A stretch of DNA of 12,032 bases from an uncultured Oscillospiraceae bacterium (GTDB lineage: Bacteria > Bacillota > Clostridia > Oscillospirales > Oscillospiraceae): the NCBI GenBank assembly GCA_910588625.1, contig CAJUQN010000082.1, positions 1-12,032 of the forward strand. The letters are read 5' to 3'. Below the pieces are notes generated by a model that worked only from the letters and a program-made list of their open reading frames with translations, did not search any database and was not told the origin of the DNA. Made by a program: the position numbers and the translations under genes. Shown piece by piece: positions 1 to 7,168 of this stretch. Each line of letters opens with the position of its first letter. The stretch's first letter is position 1.

Positions 1-1224
1 GGTTCCGTTGTGACCTACGATTCCAACAGCTTCGCCCCCGACTCCGCTTCCACCGCCACCTCTATTGCCACCGGCTACAAGACTTACTCCGGCTCCATCA
101 ATGTGGACGAAACAGCCACCAAGGTTTATGAGACGATCACCGAGAAGGTCCACGAGCAGTTGGGTATGAAGGTGGGCATCATCTCCTCGGTCAACCTGAA
201 TCACGCCACCCCTGCCGCCTTCTACGCCCACCAGGCCAGCCGAAACAGCTACTACGAGATCGGCCTGGAACTGATCGACTCTGGCTTTGAGTATTTCGCC
301 GGAGGCGGACTGAAAAAGCCCACCGGAGCGGACAAGGACAAGGAAGATCTGTATGCCCTGGCAAAGCAGGCGGGCTACACCGTGGTAAAGACCCAGGCCG
401 AAGCCGATAAGATCACCTCCGGTCCCGTCATCATTATTGACGAGCATCTGGCCGACTCCGATGCCATGGCTTATGAGCTGGACCGGACAGAAAAGCTGTG
501 GTCGCTGGCCGACTATGTGGAGAAGGGCATTGACGTCCTGGACAACGACAAGGGCTTCTTCATGATGTGCGAGGGCGGCAAGATCGACTGGGCCTGCCAC
601 GCTAATGATGCCGCCTCCACCATCCACGACACCCTGGCCCTGGCCGATGCGGTGCAGGTGGCCATCGACTTTGCCAAGAAGCATCCCGATGAGACTTTGA
701 TCCTGGTTACCGGCGACCATGAGACTGGCGGTCTGACCATCGGTTTTGCCGGAACTGACTACGATACCTACCTCTCCCTGCTGGACAGCCAGAAGATCTC
801 CTTCGCCAAGTTCGACAGCGACTATGTAGCCGCTTACAAGGAGAACAAGACTGATTTCAACACCGTCCTGGCCGACATAGAGAAGCTGTTCGGTCTGAAA
901 GCAAAGGGTGACGCCGGGGACAAGCTGGTACTCACCGAGTACGAGCTGGACCTGCTGAAAACCGCCTACGAGAAAAGTGTGAACGAAAAGGATACCGGCA
1001 TGACCCAGCAGGCGGAGTATGTGGCCTACGGAACCTACGAACCGCTGAGCGTGACGATCACCCATATTCTCAATAACAAATCCGGCGTCTCCTTCACCTC
1101 TTACAGCCACACCGGATTGCCGGTCGCCATGTTCGCAGACGGTGTAAACGCAGAGCAGTTTGGCGGATACTACGACAACACGGACATCTATGCAAAGCTG
1201 GCCTCGATGCTGGCGGTAAAGTAA
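1..1224 (+). CDS. phoA: Alkaline phosphatase, 5'-truncated by the window edge
   Basis: The frame is open from base 1 to the TAA at 1222-1224 (407 codons), so the start, signal peptide and first metal-binding Asp lie upstream. It is a metal-dependent phosphomonoesterase of the PhoA family, expected outside the membrane, releasing phosphate from organic esters. Visible active-site elements, numbered from base 1, are: PDSAST with nucleophile Ser15 (E. coli Ser102); HATPAA with Thr70 (Thr155); EGGKIDWACH with Glu191, Asp196 and His200 (Glu322, Asp327, His331); TGDHETGG with Asp239 and His240 (Asp369, His370); and SHTG with His370 (His412). All visible catalytic and metal ligands are therefore intact. 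About 130 residues separate His240 from His370, against about 42 in E. coli, so there is a helical insertion there. Its place beside the Pst and PhoBR genes fits a Pho-regulon role. The GTG at base 10 is an internal Val codon, not a start. Confidence 0.95.
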   Translation, partial: GSVVTYDSNSFAPDSASTATSIATGYKTYSGSINVDETATKVYETITEKVHEQLGMKVGIISSVNLNHATPAAFYAHQASRNSYYEIGLELIDSGFEYFAGGGLKKPTGADKDKEDLYALAKQAGYTVVKTQAEADKITSGPVIIIDEHLADSDAMAYELDRTEKLWSLADYVEKGIDVLDNDKGFFMMCEGGKIDWACHANDAASTIHDTLALADAVQVAIDFAKKHPDETLILVTGDHETGGLTIGFAGTDYDTYLSLLDSQKISFAKFDSDYVAAYKENKTDFNTVLADIEKLFGLKAKGDAGDKLVLTEYELDLLKTAYEKSVNEKDTGMTQQAEYVAYGTYEPLSVTITHILNNKSGVSFTSYSHTGLPVAMFADGVNAEQFGGYYDNTDIYAKLASMLAVK

Positions 1225-1250
1225 CCGCTTACCCTCTGCTTTCTCATAAA

Positions 1251-1284
1251 GAGGCCGTTCCTGCCAGATGGCGGGGGCGGCCTC
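1251..1284 (+). terminator. Hairpin after the phosphatase gene (imperfect terminator)
   Basis: The sequence folds into a 15-bp stem (1251-1265 with 1270-1284) around the loop AGAT, with Watson-Crick outer arms GAGGCCG/CGGCCTC and three G-U pairs inside. It begins 26 bases after the stop. The 3' flank (ACCCTATCAG) lacks a T tract, so termination may be partial. It ends only 26 bases before the next ATG. Confidence 0.5.
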
Positions 1285-1310
1285 ACCCTATCAGAAAAGG
1301 ATCATCCATT

Positions 1311-2459
1311 ATGAAGTTATTCCCAAATGTATCCATCCGTTATCAGGCTCCGATATGGGTTTGCCTTGCTCTGATTGTTGTATTGCTGATTCTTCCGACA
1401 GGCTTTGAGGGAAATCTGGTTTTTCAGGAATCGGATATCCGGCCTGCGCTGGTATTGTCCACGGATGAATCCTCCATCGTTGACACCGGACTTGTGCGTT
1501 CCGGGGAGCAGCGGTGCCAAGTGAAAATTTTAAGCGGTGCCTTTCAAGGACAGGTTGCCGAGGGAAGAAATATGCTGAACGGCTCTCTGGAGCAGGACAA
1601 GCTGTTTTCCACAGGGGACAAGGCTCTGGTACGCATCAACTTCCTGGATGGGGAGATTCTGAATATTTCCATGATCGACCACTACCGCGCTCCGTGGGAA
1701 CTGCTGCTTGCGGCGCTGTTTGTCCTTCTGCTGGTTGCTTTCGCGGGATGGACTGGTCTGCGGGCGGTGCTTTCCTTTATCCTGTCTGTGCTGATGATCT
1801 GGAAGGTACTGGTTCCGCTCTATTTGAAAGGGTGGAATCCCATTTGGGTAGGGCTGGGGATCACTTTGGCGTTGACGGTCTTGATCGTCAGCCTGGTATA
1901 TGGCTTCGACCGCCGCTGCGCTGCCGCTGTCTCCGGCTCCTTCCTGGGCGTTCTGGTCACCTGTGTTATGGGCGTGGTTTTCACAAATTTTTTTCAAATC
2001 CACGGAGCGGTTATGTCCTATTCGGAGAGCCTGCTGTACGCTGGATACCAATATTTGAATCTGACACAGATTTTTATGGCCTCCATTTTCATCGGGGCAT
2101 CAGGAGCTGTTATGGACTTGTCTGTGGATATCACCTCCGCTGTCTATGAGGTCGTTCAAAACCAGCCGGCGCTCAGCCGCAAGGAGGCAATTCGATCCGG
2201 TTTGAATGTGGGCCGCGCCGCTATGGGGACCATGACCACCACACTGCTGCTGGCGTACTCCGGCGGGTATGTCGCTCTGCTGATGGTGTTTATGGCTCAG
2301 GGAACTCCGCTGACCAATGTTCTTAATTACAAATATGTTGCGGCGGAACTGCTGCATACAGTGATCGGCTCCTTCGGGCTGGTGACAGTGGCCCCATTTA
2401 CAGCGCTGTGTGCCGGGATGTTCTTGGCCAGTTATGACGGTTTCTCTTTGAACCAATAG
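1311..2459 (+). CDS. YibE/F family multi-pass membrane protein
   Basis: This 382-residue protein matches the YibE/F family by its layout and the conserved block IGASGAVMDLSVDI (about residues 261-274). An N-terminal membrane segment (about 14-30) is followed by an extracytoplasmic beta-rich region of about 100 residues (35-125). A series of hydrophobic segments then runs from about 130 to 375, broken by short polar loops including a basic one near 286-302. The family's biochemical function is not established; transport has been suggested, and nothing here identifies a substrate. ATG 1311 is preceded by an AAAAGG element at a workable distance. It sits between hairpins at 1251-1284 and 2493-2517 with no obvious promoter or Pho box of its own, so it may be expressed by read-through from the phosphatase gene. 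The family call is confident; any phosphate role is inference from position. Confidence 0.88.
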   Translation: MKLFPNVSIRYQAPIWVCLALIVVLLILPTGFEGNLVFQESDIRPALVLSTDESSIVDTGLVRSGEQRCQVKILSGAFQGQVAEGRNMLNGSLEQDKLFSTGDKALVRINFLDGEILNISMIDHYRAPWELLLAALFVLLLVAFAGWTGLRAVLSFILSVLMIWKVLVPLYLKGWNPIWVGLGITLALTVLIVSLVYGFDRRCAAAVSGSFLGVLVTCVMGVVFTNFFQIHGAVMSYSESLLYAGYQYLNLTQIFMASIFIGASGAVMDLSVDITSAVYEVVQNQPALSRKEAIRSGLNVGRAAMGTMTTTLLLAYSGGYVALLMVFMAQGTPLTNVLNYKYVAAELLHTVIGSFGLVTVAPFTALCAGMFLASYDGFSLNQ

Positions 2460-2492
2460 CTGAAGCCGGTCACAGCGTAATATCCCCCGCAC

Positions 2493-2525
2493 AGGCTGGC
2501 CAGTATTTGGTCAGCCTTTCATTTT
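2493..2525 (+). terminator. Intrinsic terminator of the YibE/F gene
   Basis: A 10-bp stem (AGGCTGGCCA, 2493-2502, with TGGTCAGCCT, 2508-2517, one G-U pair) closes the loop GTATT and is followed by TTCATTTT. It lies 33 bases after the TAG stop. This is a standard rho-independent layout, and it isolates the upstream unit from the Pho promoter that begins right behind it. Confidence 0.78.
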
Positions 2526-2577
2526 ACATAGATTTTACATGACATTGGTAACGGATTTTACACGCGCTTATTAGAAT
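2523..2577 (+). promoter_or_regulatory. Pho box and promoter for the Na/Pi cotransporter gene
   Basis: Exact TTTACA hexamers lie at 2523-2528, 2534-2539 and 2557-2562, with a degenerate TTGGTA at 2545-2550. The 11-base period is that of the PhoP/PhoB recognition repeat known from Bacillus subtilis (TT(A/T/C)ACA units). A -10-like TAGAAT lies at 2572-2577, nine bases after the last unit, so the boxes would end near -22, where activating PhoP sites are usually found. No independent -35 is evident, as expected for an activator-dependent promoter. The same arrangement recurs before pstS. Binding by the PhoB encoded here is inferred. Confidence 0.8.
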
Positions 2578-2614
2578 AAAGATGTGAAACTAAAAGAGAA
2601 GGGAAATCAGCTTT

Positions 2615-4381
2615 ATGGACATTTTCAATGTGCTGACGCTTATCGGTGGACTGAGCCTGTTTTTGTTCGGCATGAGCGTCATGGGACAGGCCCTGGAGCG
2701 CAGGGCCGGAGACCAGCTCCGGACACTCCTGGGAAAACTGACTGACCGTAAGATTGCCGGACTCCTGACCGGCCTGGGCGTTACTGCGGTCATTCAAAGC
2801 TCCTCGGCAACCACAGTCATGGTGGTTGGCTTTGTCAACTCCGGAATTATGACATTGAAGCAGGCCATCAACGTCATCATGGGGGCGAACATTGGAACCA
2901 CAGTCACAGCGTGGCTATTGAGCTTGGCTGGAATCGACAGCGGGAACCTGTTTATCAAACTTTTGAAACCGTCCTCCTTCACACCGATCCTGGCGCTTAT
3001 CGGCATCATCTTTTATATGTTCTGCAAGAGCGCAAAGAAGAAAGACACCGGCATGATCCTGCTGGGCTTTGCCACGCTGATGTTCGGCATGGAAACCATG
3101 TCAGGGGCCGTCTCCGGTCTGCAGGATGTTCCGGCGTTCCAGCAGATGTTCATCATGTTCAAAAATCCGCTGCTGGGCGTACTGGCGGGCGCGGTCCTCA
3201 CAGCCATCATCCAATCCAGCTCCGCCTCCGTGGGCATTTTGCAGGTGCTGGCGGTAACCGGCCAGGTTTCCTACGGCGCTGCGGCTCCCATTATCATGGG
3301 TCAGAACATCGGCACCTGTGTGACGGCCATGATCTCCTCCGTAGGCGCGAACAAGAACGCAAAGCGGGCCGCACTTGTCCATCTTTCTTTCAATATCATC
3401 GGAACAGCGGTCTGGCTGGCGGTGTTCTGCGTTCTAAAGGCGATACTGCGGCCTGCCATTCTGGACGAACCTGCCTCTCGCTTGGGGATTGCCGTGGCTC
3501 ACTCGGTATTTAATGTTCTGTGTACGCTGTTGATGCTGCCCCTATCCAACTTCCTGGAGAAGCTGGTCACCATCCTTGTTCCCGATGACAAGCGGTCGGA
3601 CGCGGTGGCGGAGTTGGATGAGCGTCTGTTTGCCACGCCGTCCATCGCCCTGGAGCGGTGCCATGCGGTGGCGGCAGATATGGCGGAAACCGCTGCTGCC
3701 TCCCTGAAAGACGCAATGGTTTCTCTGCGCGGCTATACCCCGGAGCTTGCCGCATCTATACGGGAAAAAGAGGACAAGACGGATCATTATGAGGATATTT
3801 TGGGGACCTATCTGGTAAATCTGAGTACCCGGCAGATCAGTGAGGCCGACAGCAGAGAAGCGGCAAAGCTGCTGAAAATGATTGGCGATTTTGAGCGGAT
3901 CGCGGACCACGCCGTAAACATCCTGGAATCCGCCGAAGAACTGCGGGACAAGAAACTCCGCTTTACGGAAGATGCGCTTTCCGAATTGACCGTGGTTTCC
4001 GCAGCAGTCCGGGATATTCTGGACTTGTCCTTGACCGCATTCCTTCACAATGATCTGAACGCGGCCTCCCTGGTGGAGCCTTTGGAGCAGGTGATCGACC
4101 AGTTGAAGGAACAGCTTCGGACCCGCCACATCCTCCGTATGCAGAAAGGGGATTGCTCCATTGACGCGGGCTTTGCGTGGTCTGATCTGCTGACCAATTT
4201 GGAACGCACGGCGGATCACTGCTCCAACATCGCCGGATGCGTGATTGATATTGCCCACGGCAATATGGACATCCATCAGTCCTTGCGCACGTTCCGCGCT
4301 GACAGTGAGGATTTCCGTCAGCGATTCCAGGAGTATCAGTACAAATACGCTCTGAATGGCTATTTCGCGCAGAAAGGGTAG
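2615..4381 (+). CDS. Na+/phosphate cotransporter (NptA/PNaS type) with C-terminal PhoU-like domain
   Basis: This 588-residue membrane protein belongs to the Na/Pi cotransporter II family, which imports phosphate with sodium. It has the diagnostic inverted repeat: QSSSATT (61-67) with GANIGTT (90-96), and QSSSAS (200-205) with GQNIGT (229-234). Hydrophobic segments fill residues 1-320. The cytoplasmic tail (about 340-565) is a PhoU-like helical domain carrying two metal-site-type motifs, FERIADHAVNI (426-436) and LERTADHCSNI (529-539). This transporter plus PhoU fusion is the usual bacterial form at this length. ATG 2615 lies 11 bases after the purine-rich GAAGGG, a slightly long spacing. A Pho box precedes it, and no terminator hairpin is apparent between its stop and the pst promoter. 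Other members of the family may export phosphate, so the direction of transport is a family-level inference. Confidence 0.93.
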   Translation: MDIFNVLTLIGGLSLFLFGMSVMGQALERRAGDQLRTLLGKLTDRKIAGLLTGLGVTAVIQSSSATTVMVVGFVNSGIMTLKQAINVIMGANIGTTVTAWLLSLAGIDSGNLFIKLLKPSSFTPILALIGIIFYMFCKSAKKKDTGMILLGFATLMFGMETMSGAVSGLQDVPAFQQMFIMFKNPLLGVLAGAVLTAIIQSSSASVGILQVLAVTGQVSYGAAAPIIMGQNIGTCVTAMISSVGANKNAKRAALVHLSFNIIGTAVWLAVFCVLKAILRPAILDEPASRLGIAVAHSVFNVLCTLLMLPLSNFLEKLVTILVPDDKRSDAVAELDERLFATPSIALERCHAVAADMAETAAASLKDAMVSLRGYTPELAASIREKEDKTDHYEDILGTYLVNLSTRQISEADSREAAKLLKMIGDFERIADHAVNILESAEELRDKKLRFTEDALSELTVVSAAVRDILDLSLTAFLHNDLNAASLVEPLEQVIDQLKEQLRTRHILRMQKGDCSIDAGFAWSDLLTNLERTADHCSNIAGCVIDIAHGNMDIHQSLRTFRADSEDFRQRFQEYQYKYALNGYFAQKG

Positions 4382-4392
4382 GAAACATAAAC

Positions 4393-4467
4393 TTTACAAT
4401 CGAGCATAAAACTTTACACAGGTTTTACCAAAGTTGTCTTTCGCATTTTACATCCAGGCGGTATCCT
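4393..4467 (+). promoter_or_regulatory. Pho box and promoter for the pst operon
   Basis: TTTACA at 4413-4418, TTTACC at 4424-4429 and TTTACA at 4447-4452 repeat the 0/+11/+34 geometry of the boxes before the Na/Pi gene. A -10-like TATCCT lies at 4462-4467, again nine bases after the last unit. A further TTTACA at 4393-4398 is 20 bases upstream of the first and sits in an imperfect direct repeat (CATAAACTTTACA, 4386-4398, and CATAAAACTTTACA, 4405-4418). This makes the pst promoter richer in repeats than its neighbour. Control by phosphorylated PhoB is inferred from motif and context. Confidence 0.82.
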
Positions 4468-4480
4468 TGTTCTTGTGGAC

Positions 4481-4512
4481 GGGAAGATCGGCAGGCAAAT
4501 TGCCAATCTCCC
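4481..4512 (+). other. Hairpin in the pstS 5' leader
   Basis: GGGAAGAT (4481-4488) can pair with ATCTCCC (4506-4512) with one bulged A, and GGCA (4490-4493) with TGCC (4501-4504) around a 7-base loop. It lies about 15 bases after the predicted -10 and ends 27 bases before the AAGGAG ribosome site, so it would be at or near the 5' end of the transcript. No T tract follows, so attenuation is unlikely. A stabilising 5' stem-loop is possible. Confidence 0.4.
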
Positions 4513-4554
4513 AAGACACGTTACAAATCAAACAGGAATAAGGAGTTTTTTGTC

Positions 4555-5373
4555 ATGAAAAAGAAAACGCAAAAATTGCTTGGCCTGGTGATGGCCGCTG
4601 CCGTGGTCGGGTCTATGCTGGCCGGGTGTGCCCAGAAGCTTTCCGGTACGGTGGCCACGGACGGCTCCACCTCCATGGAGGAGGTGATCGGGGCGCTGGG
4701 CGAGGCGTTCATGGAGCAGAATGACGGCGTGACCTTCACCTACAATCCCACCGGTTCTGGCTCCGGCATCCAGGCTGTCCAGGAGGGCCGCTGCGACATT
4801 GGCCTGAGCAGCCGCGATCTGAAGGACGAGGAAGCAGCCAGCGGCCTGACCGCCACCGTCCTGGCCTATGACGGCATCGCTGTCATCGTCCACCCGGACA
4901 ACCCCGTGGCCGACCTGGATGTGGAAACCATCGCCAAACTCTACACCGGCGAGATTGCCAACTGGAAGGACGTGGGCGGCAGCGACGCGCCTGTGGTTCT
5001 CATTGGCCGGGAGGCCGGCAGCGGCACCAGGGACGGCTTTGAATCGGTTACCGGCACCAAGGACAAGTGCCAGTACCGCCAGGAGCTGACTTCCACCGGA
5101 AACGTCATCACCGCCGTGGCTCAGAACCCGGACGCCATTGGCTACGCATCCCTGGCCAGTCTGGACGACAGTATCCGCGCCCTCACCGTGGGCGGCGTGG
5201 CCCCCTCCGAGGAGACTGTGAAGGACGGCAGCTACGCCATCCAGCGTCCCTTCGTCCTGGTGACAAAGACCGATACCAAGCTGTCCGATGCGGCCCAGGC
5301 GTTCTTTGACTTCGCAACCTCCGCCGATGCCTCCGCACTCATCAGCAAGGCCGGGGCCGTGGCGGCGAACTGA
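4555..5373 (+). CDS. pstS: Phosphate ABC transporter substrate-binding lipoprotein PstS
   Basis: PstS is the extracellular receptor that captures phosphate and delivers it to the PstCA channel. The 272-residue product starts with a lipoprotein signal: basic MKKKTQK, a hydrophobic core, and the lipobox LAGC with Cys25 as the lipidated residue, so the mature protein is membrane-anchored. Phosphate-binding loops are recognisable as TDGSTS (35-40), GSGSGIQA (67-74), SSRD (85-88) and AGSGTRD (154-160). The length is typical for short Gram-positive PstS proteins. ATG 4555 has AAGGAG nine bases upstream. It is the first gene of pstSCAB-phoU, lies under a strong Pho box, and is separated from pstC by 62 bases holding a perfect GC-rich hairpin. 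Confidence 0.96.
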   Translation: MKKKTQKLLGLVMAAAVVGSMLAGCAQKLSGTVATDGSTSMEEVIGALGEAFMEQNDGVTFTYNPTGSGSGIQAVQEGRCDIGLSSRDLKDEEAASGLTATVLAYDGIAVIVHPDNPVADLDVETIAKLYTGEIANWKDVGGSDAPVVLIGREAGSGTRDGFESVTGTKDKCQYRQELTSTGNVITAVAQNPDAIGYASLASLDDSIRALTVGGVAPSEETVKDGSYAIQRPFVLVTKTDTKLSDAAQAFFDFATSADASALISKAGAVAAN

Positions 5374-5384
5374 ATCCCTCTCAT

Positions 5385-5413
5385 GGAGCGGCGGCTGTCT
5401 CTGCCGCCGCTCC
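5385..5413 (+). other. GC-rich stem-loop between pstS and pstC
   Basis: The perfect 11-bp stem GGAGCGGCGGC (5385-5395) / GCCGCCGCTCC (5403-5413) closes the loop TGTCTCT. It starts 12 bases after the pstS stop and ends 8 bases before the pstC AGGAGG. It has no T tract. It may act as a 3' stabiliser for the pstS message or as a partial stop, allowing much more binding protein than permease, a differential known for binding-protein transporters. Confidence 0.75.
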
Positions 5414-5435
5414 CACCTGTCAGGAGGCAAAACTT

Positions 5436-6305
5436 ATGGGAAAACATCAACGGTTTATGGAAAACCTGATCCACGCGATCTTTTTGCTCCTGGGTCTGGT
5501 CACAGTAGGCTGTGTCCTGCTGATTACCGTTTACCTGGTGATCTCCGGCATCCCCGCTATCCGGGAGATTGGCTTGTTCCAATTTCTGCTGGGGGACACC
5601 TGGGAATCCACTGCGGCAGTCCCTTCCTTCGGCATCCTGCCCTTTATCCTCACCAGTGTCTACGGAACCGCCGGGGCGATTCTCTTTGGTGTGCCGGTGG
5701 GCTTCTTCACGGCGGTGTACCTGGCGAAGCTGGCCCCGGCAAAGGTAAAATCGGTGGTGGAGTCCGCCGTCAGCCTGCTGGCGGGCATCCCCTCGGTGGT
5801 ATACGGTCTGGTGGGGATGCTGGTGCTGGTTCCGGGAATCCGGCGGCTCTTTCATGTGCCAGACGGGGCCAGTCTGCTCTCGGCCATTGTGGTGCTGTCC
5901 GTTATGATCCTGCCCTCTATCATCAAGGTGTCCGTCACCGCGCTGGAGGCCGTTCCCCAGGAATATGAGGACGCCTCCCTGGCCTTGGGGGCCACGCCTG
6001 TTGAGACATGGTTTCGCGTGTCCGCCCCGGCAGCAAAGAGCGGCATCGCGGCGGCGGTGGTGCTGGGGGTAGGCCGGGCCATCGGCGAGGCCATGGCGGT
6101 GATGATGGTGGCTGGAAACGCACCCAATATGCCCTCCCTTTTTGAAAGCGTCCGGTTCCTCACCACCGCGGTAGCCAGCGAGATGTCCTACGCCAGCGGC
6201 CTGCAAAGACAGGCGCTGTTCTCCATCGCCCTGGTGCTGTTCCTGTTCATCATGCTCATCAACGCCGCGCTGAATTTCTTTCTCAAACGGGATAAGGAGG
6301 GTTGA
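5436..6305 (+). CDS. pstC: Phosphate ABC transporter permease PstC
   Basis: PstC is one of the two membrane subunits forming the phosphate channel with PstA. The 289-residue protein has an N-terminal membrane segment (about 12-36), a short external loop, and then the binding-protein-dependent permease domain. Marks of PstC include LLAGIPSVVYGLVG (114-127), the EAA-type cytoplasmic loop EAVPQEYEDASLALGATP (171-188) that contacts PstB, and GRAIGEAMAV (213-222). The basic tail FFLKRDKEG ends in the cytoplasm. ATG 5436 has AGGAGG eight bases upstream. The stop at 6303-6305 lies just before the pstA start and after the AGGAGG that serves pstA, so translation is closely coupled. Confidence 0.95.
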   Translation: MGKHQRFMENLIHAIFLLLGLVTVGCVLLITVYLVISGIPAIREIGLFQFLLGDTWESTAAVPSFGILPFILTSVYGTAGAILFGVPVGFFTAVYLAKLAPAKVKSVVESAVSLLAGIPSVVYGLVGMLVLVPGIRRLFHVPDGASLLSAIVVLSVMILPSIIKVSVTALEAVPQEYEDASLALGATPVETWFRVSAPAAKSGIAAAVVLGVGRAIGEAMAVMMVAGNAPNMPSLFESVRFLTTAVASEMSYASGLQRQALFSIALVLFLFIMLINAALNFFLKRDKEG

Positions 6306-6307
6306 AC

Positions 6308-7168
6308 GTGAACACGACCATTTCTTCTGGCAGGAGGTTCTATATCGGCCTGATGAAAGGGCTGATGATCCTGTCGGCGGCGCTCACCTGCGGTCTGGCC
6401 CTGTTCCTCATCGGCTTTGTTCTGTACAAGGGTGTCCCAAACCTCACCTGGGAGCTGGTGTCCAGCAAGCCCAGCTACCTGACCGATACCATCGGCATCC
6501 TGCCGGATATTCTGAACACCCTCTACATCCTGATCGCCGCTCTGCTGGTGGTTCTGCCCTTCGGCGTGGGAGCGGCCATCTACCTCACCGAGTACGCCCG
6601 GAACAGAAAGCTGGTGGCTGTCATCGAGTACGCGGCGGAGACCCTGTCCGGCATCCCGTCCATCATCTTCGGGCTGGTGGGGATGCTGCTCTTTGCCAAT
6701 ACGTTCGGCTCCTGCCTGCTGGCCGGGGCGCTGACCCTGGCGGTGATGAACCTGCCCACCATCCTGCGCACCACCCAAGAGAGTCTGAAAACCGTGCCTC
6801 AGAGTTACCGGGAAGGGGCCTTCGGCCTGGGAGCCGGAAAATGGCGGGTGGTACGGACAGTGGTACTTCCCGGCTGCGTGGATGGGATCGTCACCGGCTG
6901 TATCCTGTCGGCGGGGCGGATCATGGGGGAGTCGGCGGCGCTGCTGTTCACGGCGGGCTTTGCCCATGCGGTCAATGATTTTTTCACCGCCATGGGCAGC
7001 TCCGGGGCCACCCTTACTGTGGCGCTGTATCTCTATGCCAACGAACCCCGGCCCGGAGCCAAGGAGGCGTCCTTTGCCATCGCCGCCATCCTGATGCTGC
7101 TGACACTGGCCATCAACTTTGCCGCCGTCCTGGTCAGCCGGTATTTCAAGAAAAGGAGAGCGTTATGA
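6308..7168 (+). CDS. pstA: Phosphate ABC transporter permease PstA
   Basis: PstA is the second channel subunit, partner of PstC. I chose GTG 6308 (286 residues) because AGGAGG at 6295-6300 is seven bases upstream. An in-frame TTG at 6302 would extend it by two residues, but it sits only one base from that site. The features are an N-terminal membrane segment (about 18-40), LSGIPSIIFGLVGMLL (113-128), an EAA-type loop with VPQSYREGAFGLGAGKWRVV (about 163-182), and AGRIMGESAAL (202-212), all as in PstA proteins. The C terminus is basic (RYFKKRRAL). The TGA stop (7166-7168) overlaps the pstB ATG as ATGA, a sign of a coupled operon. Confidence 0.95.
   Translation: MNTTISSGRRFYIGLMKGLMILSAALTCGLALFLIGFVLYKGVPNLTWELVSSKPSYLTDTIGILPDILNTLYILIAALLVVLPFGVGAAIYLTEYARNRKLVAVIEYAAETLSGIPSIIFGLVGMLLFANTFGSCLLAGALTLAVMNLPTILRTTQESLKTVPQSYREGAFGLGAGKWRVVRTVVLPGCVDGIVTGCILSAGRIMGESAALLFTAGFAHAVNDFFTAMGSSGATLTVALYLYANEPRPGAKEASFAIAAILMLLTLAINFAAVLVSRYFKKRRAL

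Noticed and set aside
1530..2051. Long open frames antisense or out of frame to the YibE/F gene
   Set aside because: They lie wholly inside a gene with clear family motifs, and their translations are rich in Gln, Arg, Pro and Cys with no domain, as expected of shadow frames.
4520..4526. GTTACA near the pstS ribosome site as another Pho box unit
   Set aside because: It is isolated, off register and downstream of the predicted -10.
5232..6206. 324-codon minus-strand frame across pstS and pstC
   Set aside because: It overlaps two certain genes and the hairpin between them. The His/Gln/Gly-rich translation reflects the GC-rich codons of the + strand genes.
6302..6307. TTG 6302 as the pstA start
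   Set aside because: It lies one base from AGGAGG and is too close to be used. GTG 6308 has normal spacing.
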